Positions 34,649 to 45,333 of a DNA stretch of 64,000 bases are shown piece after piece; position 1 is the stretch's first letter; every line of letters starts with the position of its first letter. Source of the DNA: Sorex araneus (taxonomy: Eukaryota > Chordata > Mammalia > Eulipotyphla > Soricidae); assembly GCF_027595985.1 (NCBI RefSeq), contig NC_073305.1, forward strand, positions 170,632,172-170,696,171. Direction: 5' to 3'. The notes beneath the pieces are model-generated. The model saw only the letters and a program-made list of their open reading frames with translations, did not search any database and was not told the DNA's origin. The translations under genes were made by a program, and so were the position numbers.

Positions 34649-34816
34649 GAATCTCTTGCTTCTGTCTTTTCTCTTATGTGGAATCTTATTGCCCAATGAA
34701 AGAAGCGTTATGTAAATTCCTCTTCCTTCTGTGTGAGTTAGTTCTCGGTGGAGACGGTTTATATACCTGAAGAGAGAACTAGAAAGCAGAAATTTCTGGT
34801 AGTTGGTTGTACAACA

Positions 34817-34980
34817 TTTTTGGTTTTTGGTCCACACCCAGCAGTGTTCAGGTCTGTCTCCTGGCTCTGTGCTCAGGGATCACTCCTGATGGGGTTAGGG
34901 GACTATATTGGGTACTGGGGATTGAACCTGGGTCAGCTGCATGCAAATCACCCTGTCTGCTGTACTATCACTCCAGCCCT
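34817..34980 (-). repeat. SOR-A SINE
   Basis: A minus-strand copy ending ctatcactccagccc. gtacaa followed by a T-rich stretch occurs on both sides, a likely target duplication. Confidence 0.9.
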
Positions 34981-35242
34981 ACGTACAATTTTTTTTAAAT
35001 TCTGTATGTGCCTATTAATCAAGTCAGAATTTAGACCACTTTATGAATATAATTTACCAAGGAAAATATATTTATTGAAGTTTTTATTACATTTTAAATC
35101 ACAATATGTCAGAAAAGCCAATAGATTTATTTGATTTTTATTACATATTTACTACAGTGTCCTCTTTAGCATCTCATAGTGTCTCATAATTTTGAGGTTC
35201 TTCCAGTACTTATATTTATACTTTGGTATAAATTCTACAAGG

Positions 35243-35412
35243 AGGGGGCAGGAGCAATAGTCTAGCAGGTAGGGTGCTTACCTTGCATGTGGCTGATCTG
35301 GGTTCCATCTCCACCATCCTATATGGTCCCCGGAGCCCACCAGGAGTGATCCCAGAGCAATGAGCCAGGAATCAGCCCTAGCACCACCTGGTGTGGTCAA
35401 AAAAAAAAAAGA
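35243..35412 (+). repeat. SOR-A SINE
   Basis: A plus copy from gggggcaggagcaatagtc to ctggtgtggtc and a 12-A tail followed by a GA repeat. Confidence 0.9.
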
Positions 35413-35579
35413 GAGAGAGAGAGAGAGAGGGAAAAAATTAACTACTACAAATGATTTACATTATTTATAATGGTAATTTGCCAATATTATAGAGTTTCAG
35501 AGATATAATTTGGTGCCTGTTTATGTGTATGGATTTCATAGCACCACCAGAATCCCAGTGCCATCGTACTATACCAAGA

Positions 35580-35752
35580 CACTCCTGGAGCCAGCGGCTA
35601 GGGCACTTGCCTTGCATGCAGATCCCTGGCAGATTTGACCTCTGGCACCCACCCTGGCCCGCTAAGCCCTGCCAAGAGGGATCCCTGAGCACGGAGCCAG
35701 GAGTAAGCCCTGAGCACAGTGGGAATGGCCCCCAAACAAAAACCAAAACGAC
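35580..35752 (+). repeat. SOR-A SINE, diverged head
   Basis: ctggagccagcggctaggg replaces the usual A-box region (a few bases deleted). The body gatccctgagcacggagcc is recognisable. Confidence 0.8.
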
Positions 35753-35934
35753 CCCTCTCCTCACTCCTCCTTTAACCCCACTGCTTTCCATCCAGTTAGG
35801 TTTAGTTTTCTTCTGATGTAGTTTTTAGTTTGCTTGCTTTACTCTTTCACATTCTATGTATCAGAGAAATATCCAGCAATTATTTTTCACTTCCTTTTTT
35901 TTAATTTCACATAGAACACTTCAGGTTTTATTAT

Positions 35935-36300
35935 TCTGTCCCCAAAGCAACAACTTCATCTTTCCTGGCAGTCGTATTCCATTTAGTATATAAACACCTC
36001 AGATTCCTTATCCATCTATTGATTAGCATTCAGGTTGATTTCACGTTTTTGCTATTGTGAGTGATTCAGTTTGAACAAAGAGGTGTGAATATCTGTTCCA
36101 ATTAGTTTTTCCCCGATATACTTTGGATAAATACCTAGGTCTTATACTGTTGGATTATCTGGAATTTCTGGAGGATTTTTTTCTTTTGTTTTTTTGGTTT
36201 TCTTTCTTTTCTCTTCTTTTCTTATTGGACTCTCAATAGTGGCTGTGCCCAATTTTCATTTACACCAACAATGTACCCAGAGTTCTAGGATTTATAAATC
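35935..36300 (-). mobile_element. Old L1 remnant
   Basis: A reversed L1 3' region: cttatccatctattgatt, gtttttgctattgtgag, ggataaatacctaggtc, and after a T-rich insert gtggctgtgcccaatttt with ttacaccaacaatgtacc. Decayed. Confidence 0.6.
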
Positions 36301-36314
36301 TTCTTTATAAAATT

Positions 36315-36435
36315 GTATCTTAGTCACTGTGATTTACATACCGCTAATAATAGGGCTTCATGCATACAACGTTCCAACACCATATCTTCTGTCAGTGTCA
36401 GCTGCTTTTCTCTTAGGGTCCCCCTCAAACTTCTT
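36315..36435 (-). mobile_element. Diverged L1 3' end
   Basis: cttagtcactgtgatttac, catacaacgttccaacacc and the C-rich run match the young L1 3' UTR pattern at lower identity. Short and partial. Confidence 0.5.
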
Positions 36436-36454
36436 GACTAGGATTTATAAATCT

Positions 36455-36887
36455 TTTGGAGGGGATAGCTTGAGCCAGGGGCAGGAGCGATAGCACAGTG
36501 GTAGGGCATTTGCCTTGCATGCTGCCAACCCGGGTTCGATTCCTCCACCCCTCTCGGAGAGCCCAGCAAGCTACCAAGAGTATCCCGCCCGCACGGCAGA
36601 GCCTGGCAAGCTACCCATGGCATATTCCATATGCCAAAAACAGTAACAACAAGTCTCACAATGGAGACGTTACTGGTGCCCGCTCGAGCAAATCGATGAG
36701 CAACGGGATGACAGTGACAGTGACAGCTTGAGCCAGACCTGGCAGTGACCATGACTTACTGCCGGTCCTGTGTTTAAGCATCCTTCCTGACAGGACTTGC
36801 TGAATATATGTGGTGCCCGGGGTCAAACCCGGGTCTGCTGTGCCAGTGCAAGGCAAGCCCCCTACCCACTGTTCCCTCTCTGGCCTC
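36455..36887 (-). repeat. SOR-A SINE split by a later SOR-B
   Basis: The outer element runs from about 36455 to 36478 and resumes at 36737 (acctggcagtgaccatgac, then ggtcaaacccgggtctgc and ctctctggcc). It is interrupted by the SOR-B copy at 36479-36724. Confidence 0.75.
36479..36724 (+). repeat. SOR-B SINE, near consensus, with 12-bp target duplication
   Basis: One of the cleanest SOR-B copies in the window: head ggcaggagcgatagcacag, middle ctctcggagagcccagc, tail ggagacgttactggtgcc to gatgacagtgacagtgac. It is bounded by agcttgagccag at 36467-36478 and 36725-36736. Confidence 0.95.
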
Positions 36888-38883
36888 TATAAATCTCATG
36901 TGATTTACCTTGTCATTGTCTTTGCCTCGGCAAATTTGGTGGGGCAGTGGCTGGCCGGGATGGGAGGCATCAGATCTTAAAATTTTAAGTATGCTAATCC
37001 ATTACCTGCCCTACATTGTTGTTTTCTCCCAATTTTTAATTTGTTTTTAAATTTTGAATGAAAGTGAAGAAATAATGAGATAGCAGGGAATTTACACCAT
37101 GGAAAGCTTAGTTTTTGTCCAAACAAGGTACTTTTTCCCCCTACCTCTTGATTCAGCCTTTAGGAAAATCACCTTCCTCAATGTGTACAAAGCCTAGTAT
37201 TGATTTTTGTTACCAGATAGCAGAAATGGCATTTTAAGCAGGATAACTTATATTAAAAATCTCCATAATGGAAGAAAACTTTTGCTTAATTTATGCAAAT
37301 AATGATCAGGGAGATGAAAGGCCATAGTTAATATTTCACTGTTTCCCATTTATCACTAAATTCAGCTTGTCAGTATTCCATTAGTGGTTGCTATAAAATT
37401 AATTACTTCAACTTGAGAAAAGCTTTTAATTTGAGATTAAGATCCCTGATAGATGGAGCAGCCATTAAGTGCCTCTGTTTTCCTCTGCTTTTTTGAAAAT
37501 TATATAGCAGAAAGAAAAACCTTTCTAGCTCCACAGCTTGTGTGTAAAGAGCAAAATGTACATTAGTTTCACATGTATACATGCCAATAAAAATGAAAGT
37601 TTTTCATTTCACTGGAAAAAAAAATATGGACAGAGAGAACATTAATTTGCCTTGCTGAGGAGAGACAGGATCAGAACCGCCCTTAGAAAAACATGGAATT
37701 TCTGTTGGAACTGCCAATGTGTTTCAAAAAGCCATTAAAAGTAGGCAAATAGTGCTGCTGTGTGAGGGATAAATGGGAGTGTGTTATATTTTTTGTGTGT
37801 CTATACTAGCCTTGTGTAGGGTTGAAATTTTCCATGTTAATTTATGTTTTAAAAGCAGCTTTGCTAACGTTCCAGACCTTGAGAAAAACTGTAAAGCTTT
37901 TATTTCGATTTTCCATCTGCCTACAATTCCTACGTAGATGCATGATCTTTTTATGCTTGCTTCCCTTATTTGTTCAAAGCATATTAAATATGCAACTTAT
38001 TGCAGACTTAATTTCCACATCACTGTCACTTTTCATATCTCTCATCCAAAATATTATATATTGCCCCCCCCACACACACACACATTCAAGAAATAAATAG
38101 TTTTAAACCCTGAGAATTCAATTCAAATGAAAGGATCAAACTTTGTATTAGTGAGATGAGTCAGACAGGCTAGGAAATTTCTACTTTCAAATTTCATAGT
38201 TTTTTAAATTAGATTTTGGCCTTTATTTTGTTGCTGTGCTTCAAGCACAGGTTACTTTTATAACGTTTTAAGAATAAGCTTTTAAACCATGATGTATCTG
38301 GAAGCGACTTGAAGACCCCTTATGCCGTACTGGGTAAGGAGGCGCCGGGTGCTGTAACAGACACAAAACAGCTAACGCGCAGTTAGCCCCGGAGCCTTGT
38401 AAATTTCCTTCTTTTACCATCATTATCGTTGCCTTTTCTTTCCTTCTCTTTTCTTTCCTTCTCTTTTCTTTCTTTATATCCCGACCTCTCCCCTCCCCCC
38501 CCACCCCTCCACACAGAACCACCACCACCATCACCACCACCGTGTCTTTTGATTTGTGGTTACTGGCAAACACAAAGGCAGAAAAAAAAAAAAAGAGACT
38601 GGTTCCAAATGCACTCAAAAACCATAAAATTGCTCGTTGCATTTTGGCGTCTGATAAAAATGAACCGCAGATGCCGGCAGGCAATAAAATACGGCTGCAG
38701 CCGTGACTGTCATTCACCTTAGTCCAGCGTGGCCTAAATTTGAGGCGCATTTGGTAAGGATTCCTTCCGTGCAGGAATTAGGAATTGCGGCGGCGGGCTG
38801 GGGATGGGGGGTATGCATCGCAGGCAGCAGTTTGAAGCCTCCTCGAGGTTAAGCCTGACCCTCCCCGGAGGAATTTCATTAAC
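36888..38883. other. Repeat-poor end of STX11 intron 1
   Basis: Two kilobases with almost no recognisable repeats before the coding exon, except a short CA run near 38070 and a pyrimidine-rich piece at 38410-38520. No other exon is evident. Confidence 0.5.
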
Positions 38884-38910
38884 TTGCGTCCCCTCTGTCC
38901 CTCCCGGCAG
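38884..38910 (+). other. STX11: Splice acceptor of STX11 coding exon
   Basis: A pyrimidine tract (cccctctgtccctcccgg) runs directly into CAG at 38908-38910. A candidate branch point ttaac lies about 28 bases before the AG. The exon would start gcaac with the ATG at its sixth base. Confidence 0.85.
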
Positions 38911-38915
38911 GCAAC

Positions 38916-39779
38916 ATGAAGGACCGGCTGCCTGAGCTCCTGGAGCTGAGCCGCCACTATGACCTGCAGTATCCGGACGAGGACGATGATTTCGACGCGC
39001 CCCGCGAGGACATCGTGTTCGAGACCGACCACCTCCTGGAGTCCCTGTACCGCGACATCCAGGAGCTGCAGGTGGAAAACCAGCAGCTGCTGGCCGACGT
39101 GAAGCGCCTGGGCAAGCAGAACGTGCGCTTCCTCACGTCCATGCGGCGCCTGAGCAGCATCAAGCGGGACACCAACTCCATCGCCAAGGACATCAAGGCC
39201 CGCGGCGAGGGCATCCACCGCAAGCTGCGGGCCATGAAGGCGCTGAGCGAGGCGGCCGAGGCCCAGCACGGCGCGCACTCGGCGGTGGCGCGCATCGCCC
39301 GCGCGCAGTACAGCGCGCTCACCCGCGCCTTCCAGCGCGCCATGCACGAGTACAACCAGGCCGAGATGAAGCAGCGCCACAACTGCAAGCTCCGCATCCA
39401 GCGCCAGCTGGAGATCATGGGCCGGGACGTGTCCGGGGAGCAGATCGAGGACATGTTCGAGCAGGGCAAGTGGGACGTGTTCTCCGAGAACCTGCTGGCC
39501 GACGTCAAGGGCGCGCGCGCCGCGCTCAGCGAGCTCGAGAGCCGCCACCGGGAGCTCGTGCGGCTGGAGAGCCGCATCCGCGACGTGCACGAGCTCTTCC
39601 TGCAGATGGCCGTGCTCGTGGAGGAGCAGGCCGACACCCTCAACGTCATCGAGCTCAACGTGGAGAAGACCCTGGACTACACGGGCCAGGCCAAGGCGCA
39701 GGTGCGCAAGGCCGTGCAGTACAAGAAGAAGAACCCCTGCCGGACCATCTGCTGTTGCTGCTGCCCCTGCCTCAACTAG
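38916..39779 (+). CDS. STX11: Syntaxin-11
   Basis: A complete 287-codon frame in one exon encodes syntaxin-11, a Q-SNARE for granule release by cytotoxic lymphocytes. Its partners are SNAP23, VAMP8 and Munc18-2, and loss of the human gene causes familial haemophagocytic lymphohistiocytosis type 4 (family knowledge). Visible features: an acidic N-terminus (residues 21-27), an Habc-type helical region from about residue 40 to 160, and a SNARE coiled coil at about 204-266 with the zero-layer glutamine at Q238. There is no transmembrane helix. Instead there is a cysteine-rich tail, with Cys at 275, 279-283 and 285, the expected acylated membrane anchor. Length and numbering match the human protein as remembered (E206, Q268). 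The ATG at 38916 has A at -3 and follows the acceptor by 5 bases. Codons are strongly GC-ending, unlike the surroundings. No frameshift or early stop is present. Confidence 0.98.
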   Translation: MKDRLPELLELSRHYDLQYPDEDDDFDAPREDIVFETDHLLESLYRDIQELQVENQQLLADVKRLGKQNVRFLTSMRRLSSIKRDTNSIAKDIKARGEGIHRKLRAMKALSEAAEAQHGAHSAVARIARAQYSALTRAFQRAMHEYNQAEMKQRHNCKLRIQRQLEIMGRDVSGEQIEDMFEQGKWDVFSENLLADVKGARAALSELESRHRELVRLESRIRDVHELFLQMAVLVEEQADTLNVIELNVEKTLDYTGQAKAQVRKAVQYKKKNPCRTICCCCCPCLN

Positions 39780-40100
39780 CTGGAGGCGTGGGGGGGGGGG
39801 TGTCCACCCGCGCATCCCCCCGAAACGGGAAAGGGCTAGGGACATGCTAGGAGAGATGGGAGGTTGGGATGGGGGTGTTTCTGTACTGGGCAACGAACGT
39901 GTCTTAGCCCCGACGGAACTCAGCCTCGAAGAAACGTGATGGTCGAGAGTTATTGCACCCCTCCTCGCTGTGGTCCAAGAATCCCAGCCCTTCTTGTCCT
40001 AAATGTTTCTTCGGACGCAGCCCCCAGTGAAGTTTTGGGGGATTCTGGTGTGGCACGTGGCACACCGTTCCCTCTGCAGAAGCCAAAGAAAATCGCGGCC

Positions 40101-40261
40101 GGGGCTGGAGAGATAGCACAGCGGGTAGGGCGTTTGCCTTACACGCGGCCGACCCGGGTTCAAATCCCAGCATCCCATATGGTCCCCTGAGCACGGCCAG
40201 GGGTAATTCCTGAGTGCAGAGCCAGGAGTAACCCCTATGCATCGCCAGGTGTGACCCAAAA

Positions 40262-40306
<45 letters not shown>
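40101..40306 (+). repeat. Very young SOR-A SINE in STX11 3' UTR
   Basis: A complete copy with intact A-box and B-box regions and an uninterrupted 40-A tail (40265-40304). A perfect 16-bp direct repeat (aaagaaaatcgcggcc) flanks it at 40085-40100 and 40307-40322. The pure tail and perfect duplication indicate a recent insertion. It lies about 320 bases after the STX11 stop codon, in the sense orientation. Confidence 0.97.
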
Positions 40307-41132
40307 AAAGAAAATCGCGGCCTTGGTTGCTAGCCGTCGGTAAAAATGGTCAAAGCAGATTTCTTAACGAAGATTCTAGGAGCCAGTCACGTGAAAACCT
40401 CGTTTCCTCTTACACCGACGTGCCTTAGCCCTGTATAAGGTCGAATGAAACTGACCTTGGGAAAGAGCCGTTTTTTGGTCTCTGAGTCTTCATCTCATTT
40501 GGGTTGCTTCCCGCTGAGATGTATGCACCTTTCCGCTCACCTTCCTGACTTGTTCGAATCACAGCCAGCACTTTTCCTTCTTTCTTTCAATTTTCATACC
40601 TTCTGTCAAAATTTATTTTGGCTTCCCCCACCCCGATATTTTAAAGCACTGAGTATTGAACAAGCACTCAAATGGAAGTTTCAGTCACATTCCATGTATT
40701 TTTATTAAAATAATTTAAAATTCATCTTCTACTTGATAATTGTAGATACCTATATAAATGTAAAATACTAATTTTTACTAACATATACATAACGACCAAC
40801 TGTTTTAACTTTACTTTTGTCAATATGGTGTAGAAGAGTCAAGAGAAATACTTTTACTGGTGTTTGAGTTTTGCTCCCATCTGCCTCTCCAAAATCCAGT
40901 TGAGATTGAAATTTTATTTTGAACACCTATTTGTTGGTTGTGGTGACAAAGACAGATGTCAAAGGAAGCTAAAAAGTCAAACAGAATTACATAATAAAAT
41001 ACCATTCTTGCAATATTTTGTTGTACAGTAGATCATTTTTAATGCACTGAAATGGAACCATTTCAATTAATCCGATTTTCTAAATTTGTTTAATAAATAC
41101 ATTATAAATGTCTTCTTTTATTTCTTTGTGCC

Positions 41133-41300
41133 CTTTTGTTTTATTTTGGGGTCAACACCCAGCGGTGCTCTGGGGTTACTCCTGGCTCTGTGCTCAGGGA
41201 TCACTCCTGATGGTGCTCAGAGGGCCATATGTGGTACCTGGAAATCCAACCTGACTCAGCAGTGTGAAGCAAACACCTTCCCCACTATCTCTCCAGTCGA
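41133..41300 (-). repeat. SOR-A SINE
   Basis: A minus-strand copy with ggggtcaacacccagcgg and tctgtgctcagggatcac. The head is shortened (ccactatctctccagtc). Confidence 0.88.
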
Positions 41301-42214
41301 CTCTTTGTGTCTTGACTGTATTTTAGTGTATCTTTTCAACTGTTGTTTTAGAGCTTTCTACTTGTTGCTTGAGACTGCAACATCTGGATCAAACTCTGCA
41401 TTGAGGAAGAAAATGAAAATTCAGAAAGTAGTTGGGAGTGTCTTGCTTTCCATTTTAAGTTGCAATAGTTCAGTAAAATCATCAGATTTTAAAGATTTAA
41501 TTTAATTTGTGAAGTTGGTGATGCCTTACCTATATTCACCATGCTTCCTTTCTTTCTTTGGAGTCATTTTTTTTTTACCCTTTCTACTCCTTATTTAATT
41601 AATGGTTAAGTTTACTCAGCGGTCATAATTCTCAGGTCCTTCAGACAGTGAAATTTTTAAAGGAATACAAAGACAAGTATGTGCACTCTTTGGAATTCCC
41701 TGACTAACCTGTTTATGACCATGAAAATCTAGCCCTGCACTAATTTTAATTTCATGGTTAAATATGAGAATTGTGGAAACCAAAGCCCATCACCCTATTC
41801 TCAGATTTCTCCCCATGTCTTTCTCAGCTAACTCTAGGGATTTCTCACTTTTGAACTAATGCCTTTTTTCTGAAAAAAAAAAAGAAAAAAGTCTTCAAAC
41901 AATTCCACAGCTCTAGCTTTCATACAGAAGAGACATTATAAATATGGATTACGAAGGGTCAGGAATTCGACTTGTTTTAACCCAGGAAGCATTTTCTATG
42001 CTTGAAACTATTTCTAAAAGCAAACAAAATCTGACTGTGTAATTTTTAATTCTGCATACTTCACATAGGAGAATTGGTTAAAAATTGCAGTTTGATATAT
42101 CAAGAGATGAGAAAACTGTGAAAAGTCAAGCATTTTTTCTGCGTGTTTTTCAGTGAGTACTGAATGTGGCAGAGTGACTTCTGGCACAATTCAGAAATCA
42201 TCTACTCTGATTGT

Positions 42215-42560
42215 GCCATACACTAACTTTAGAACTGGGACACAGAATTAACCTTGCTGTGACTCAGTTTCCTCATATGAGGCGCCAGAGTGATAGTACA
42301 GCAGTAGGCTGCCTGCTTGTCATATGGTCAACCCAGGTACGATCCCTGGCATCCCATATGGTTGCCCCAGCACCTCTAAGAGTGATTCCTGGGGTCAGAG
42401 CCAGGAGTAACTCTTGAGCATTGCTGGGTGTGGCCCCAGAAACTAGTTTCCTCATGAGTAAATTAGAAATAATAGAATCTACCTCCTAGAGTTGTGAAAG
42501 TGAAGGACTAACAATGCTAAAGCACTTGGTGCCCAGCATATCTTAAATGCTTTGTTTATT
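42215..42560 (+). repeat. MIR element split by a SOR-A SINE
   Basis: actcagtttcctcat on the left and gagtaaattagaaataatag, cctcctagagttgtgaa, and gcacttggtgcccagcat on the right follow the reversed MIR order. The halves are separated by the SINE at 42277-42444. Confidence 0.65.
42277..42444 (+). repeat. SOR-A SINE with 11-bp target duplication
   Basis: A plus copy from atgaggcgccagagtgatag to gggtgtggccccagaaact, bounded by agtttcctcat at 42266-42276 and 42445-42455. The duplicated bases come from the MIR it entered. The A-tail has been lost. Confidence 0.92.
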
Positions 42561-43657
42561 ATTTTTATTACATAACTTTCTCCTGGACTCTTACTGACAA
42601 GTTTGCTAAGTTTGTGAACAACCTTTAACACAAATAAAAGAAACCCAGATACCCTGTTGTTAGAATATTTTTCCCCCATACAATAAAAAAAAACCTTGTT
42701 GTCACAATGGCTTATTTCTATGCTTTCTTATATCCAAACATGTTCTGAAAAATAAATGAGCTAGTCCATCAGAAAACAGTTACGCAGGAAGCAGCTGTTC
42801 TGCTCAATTTGGCAAGGGTTTTCCCCTGATTCTTCCCAAGCTCTGAGTCAGAAAGTCCTAGAAAGAGTCCAGTTGTGGAGCCAGATTACAATAGATTAAA
42901 GGGAAGGATCATTTGGCTTTCCCCACATCCTGCCTTATTTCCCTAAAGCCCTGGCCGGTGCTGACTGCCAAGTAATGGGTGAGACGGGAGCTTTTTCCCA
43001 GGAAAGGTGCGCCAGTGCCCCCCAGAGGTGCTGCTGAGTTGCTTCGGCAGGATGCTTACTCGCCACCGGGCAAAGGAGGATGTTGGGCAAAAGGGAGATT
43101 TTGTGTGGCCAAGCGGCAAATTCGTACAACCAGTCACCAAGAACAAAAGATGCTTCAGGGGCTGAAGGTAGAGATGTTTTAGCTTGTGCGATGTCTCCTT
43201 TCAATTAGCGACATGCCAGGCCTTATGATCCTGAGAATAGCAGAAATGGGAAAGGTATGGGTCAGCCAGTTACCCAGCATAAAAAGAGAAGCTTTAAACA
43301 CGCTAATCAATAATTTAAAAATGTTGGCGCTGTGCCATCACAGGAGGAAGTTTATTGTCCTTAAAGAAAAAAGGGAAAGCGAACAGTGTTCTTTTCGTAC
43401 TGGTGCTTTATGTTTATTGAAAAACAGTTCCAGTGCTTTATAGTTGAACATGAATTAAATGTTGTATGCAAATGCTTCTCCAGCCATCTTGATAGGAAAT
43501 CTCTGAAGATGATATATAACTACAAACTTTGTTTTCTTTGGGGTTTGTTTTTTCAAAAACCTCTCCCTTCCCTCTGCCCCCCCCCCTCCCAGAGGCCATT
43601 CAGGTTACCTATGATCTTGGAATTTAAGGAAAATTTCTGCCATCCTAGATTCTACCC
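42561..43657. other. Intergenic spacer
   Basis: No gene or assigned repeat. The part 42780-43340 is complex and less AT-rich. Confidence 0.4.
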
Positions 43658-43668
43658 CATATATATAT

Positions 43669-43914
43669 CACTGTGTCACTGTCATCCCGTTGCTTATCGA
43701 TTTGCTCTAGCGGGCACCAGTAACGTCTCCATTGTGAGACTTCTTGTTACTGTTTTTGGCATATCAAATACATCACAGGTAGCTTGTCAGGCTCTGCCGT
43801 GCAGGCAAGATACTCTCGGTAGCTTGCTGGGCTCTCCAAGAGGGAGGAGGAATCAAACCCGGGTCAGCCATGTGCAAGGCAAACACCCAACTTGTTCTGC
43901 TATTGCTCCAGCCC
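43669..43914 (-). repeat. SOR-B SINE in an (AT)n site
   Basis: A minus-strand full copy. ccccatatatatat-like sequence on both sides suggests that a TA-rich target was duplicated and then expanded on the right (atatatataagtatacatatatat). Confidence 0.9.
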
Positions 43915-43952
43915 ATATATATATAAGTATACATATATATAAATTTTTATTC

Positions 43953-44125
43953 AGAGCCAGAGTGATATTCCAGTGGATAGGGCTCTTACCTTGCAGATAG
44001 CTCACCCAGGTTTGATCCCTGATACCCCATATGATCCCCTGAGCACAGCCAGGTGTGATTCGTGAGTGCAGAGCTAGAAGTAATCCCTGAGCACCATCAA
44101 TTGTGGCTTAAAAATAAAATAAAAA
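43953..44125 (+). repeat. SOR-A SINE
   Basis: A plus copy: cagagccagagtgatattcc head, catatgatcccctgagcac body, and an A-rich tail with aataaaat units. Confidence 0.87.
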
Positions 44126-45116
44126 ATAAATAAACTTCCCTCCAAAATATGCAAGGACTGGAGAGGTAATAAGGAAGGGAGATATTCTCACACACACACC
44201 CCCTACAATAAAATTAAATATACAAGTTATCCCCAACTGCAGCAAACATTCCACTAATTTGTAACCAAGAAGATGGTTTAAAAGTTTCAGCTGTATTATT
44301 CTTAATAATACAGCTTTTGATAGAATTAAAAAGCACTATAATTAATTGAAATGGTACTGTGGGAAATAGAAAATAGTTGCCAGGAGGAAATTCCACCATC
44401 AATTAATAAAATATACATATATATATTCCGAACAGAAAGTATTTAAACTCTTGTGTTTCTGCGTTACTGTCTCCCCTAAAGAAGTAGTCTCCAGTTATCT
44501 TCCCCTTTTATCTGCTTGTAGACCCTGGGATATCCGCACTTGAGGATGTAGGTCAAAAAGGGAAAAAAAGAGAAAAATAAAAGGAAAACACCCTCTCTCC
44601 ACACAAGATACATGAAGAGAGTGTGCATTTTGACTTGATTATTAGTGAACATGATTAAAACATTGATACCATTTGCTGCTTTATTTTTTTCCCTCCTGCC
44701 TTTGACTCCTTCTCATTCTCTTTTGCAAATGTCTCTCCTTCTTCCCAGTTTTCATGGCTGACTTTGCAAATGGGACCCCTTTCTTTTCTCTGTCTAATCT
44801 CTTATAGCTATTTCTTTCACTCTCAGCATCTCAAACACCTCCCAAATAAACCTTTCTCCGTCCTAATCATTTATAGATCTCCCTCGCCAGACTGATACTG
44901 AATCTCCATTCCTGTGTCAGTGCAGGGGATGGGACCCCGGTGTGGATAAGTGTCCGGTGAGCCAGGAGTTGGGTTTAGGGGAAAGAGCTGGGATTAGAGT
45001 TAGACAACTTCTTGGGTAGGTAGAAGCAAGTCATCTAGGGGGATGGTCTGAAGTTTCTGAAATTTGAAGTTTTAGTTAAGAAACTGAAGCATTGGGTCAG
45101 AGCATGTCCAGAGAAA
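44126..45116. other. Intergenic spacer
   Basis: No gene. Pyrimidine-rich from 44680 to 44890. Possible old LINE2-type remnant, not assigned. Confidence 0.4.
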
Positions 45117-45128
45117 GAGCCTTTGTGT

Positions 45129-45321
45129 GTTTTTTGGTTTTTTGGGGTTTGTTGTTTGTTTTGGGGGTCACACCTGGCAATGCACAGGGGTTACTCCTGG
45201 CTCTGCACTCAGGAATCACTCCTGGCGGTGCTCAGGGGACCATATGGGATGCTGGAAATCAAACCTGGATCGGCTGTGTGTAAGGCAAACGCCCTACCCG
45301 CTGTGCTATTGCTCCAGCCCC
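45129..45321 (-). repeat. SOR-A SINE with 12-bp target duplication
   Basis: A near-consensus minus copy bounded by gagcctttgtgt at 45117-45128 and 45322-45333. The tail complement is a T/G mixture, so it has aged somewhat. Confidence 0.94.
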
Positions 45322-45333
45322 GAGCCTTTGTGT

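Larger units (their letters stand above)
39780..42690 (+). other. STX11: Probable STX11 3' UTR, end not fixed
   Basis: No coding sequence follows the stop. Human STX11 has a long 3' UTR (from memory). Candidate poly(A) signals in this stretch are ATTAAA at 40704, AATAAA at 40993 and 41092 (both with T/GT-rich sequence downstream), and AATAAA at 42633 and 42682. SINEs at 40101 and 41133 would be transcribed as part of the UTR if the distal signals are used. Confidence 0.5.

Noticed and set aside
38778-39893. 371-codon frame on the minus strand
   Set aside because: It is the antisense shadow of the GC-rich STX11 coding exon. The plus frame is a full-length match to a known family.
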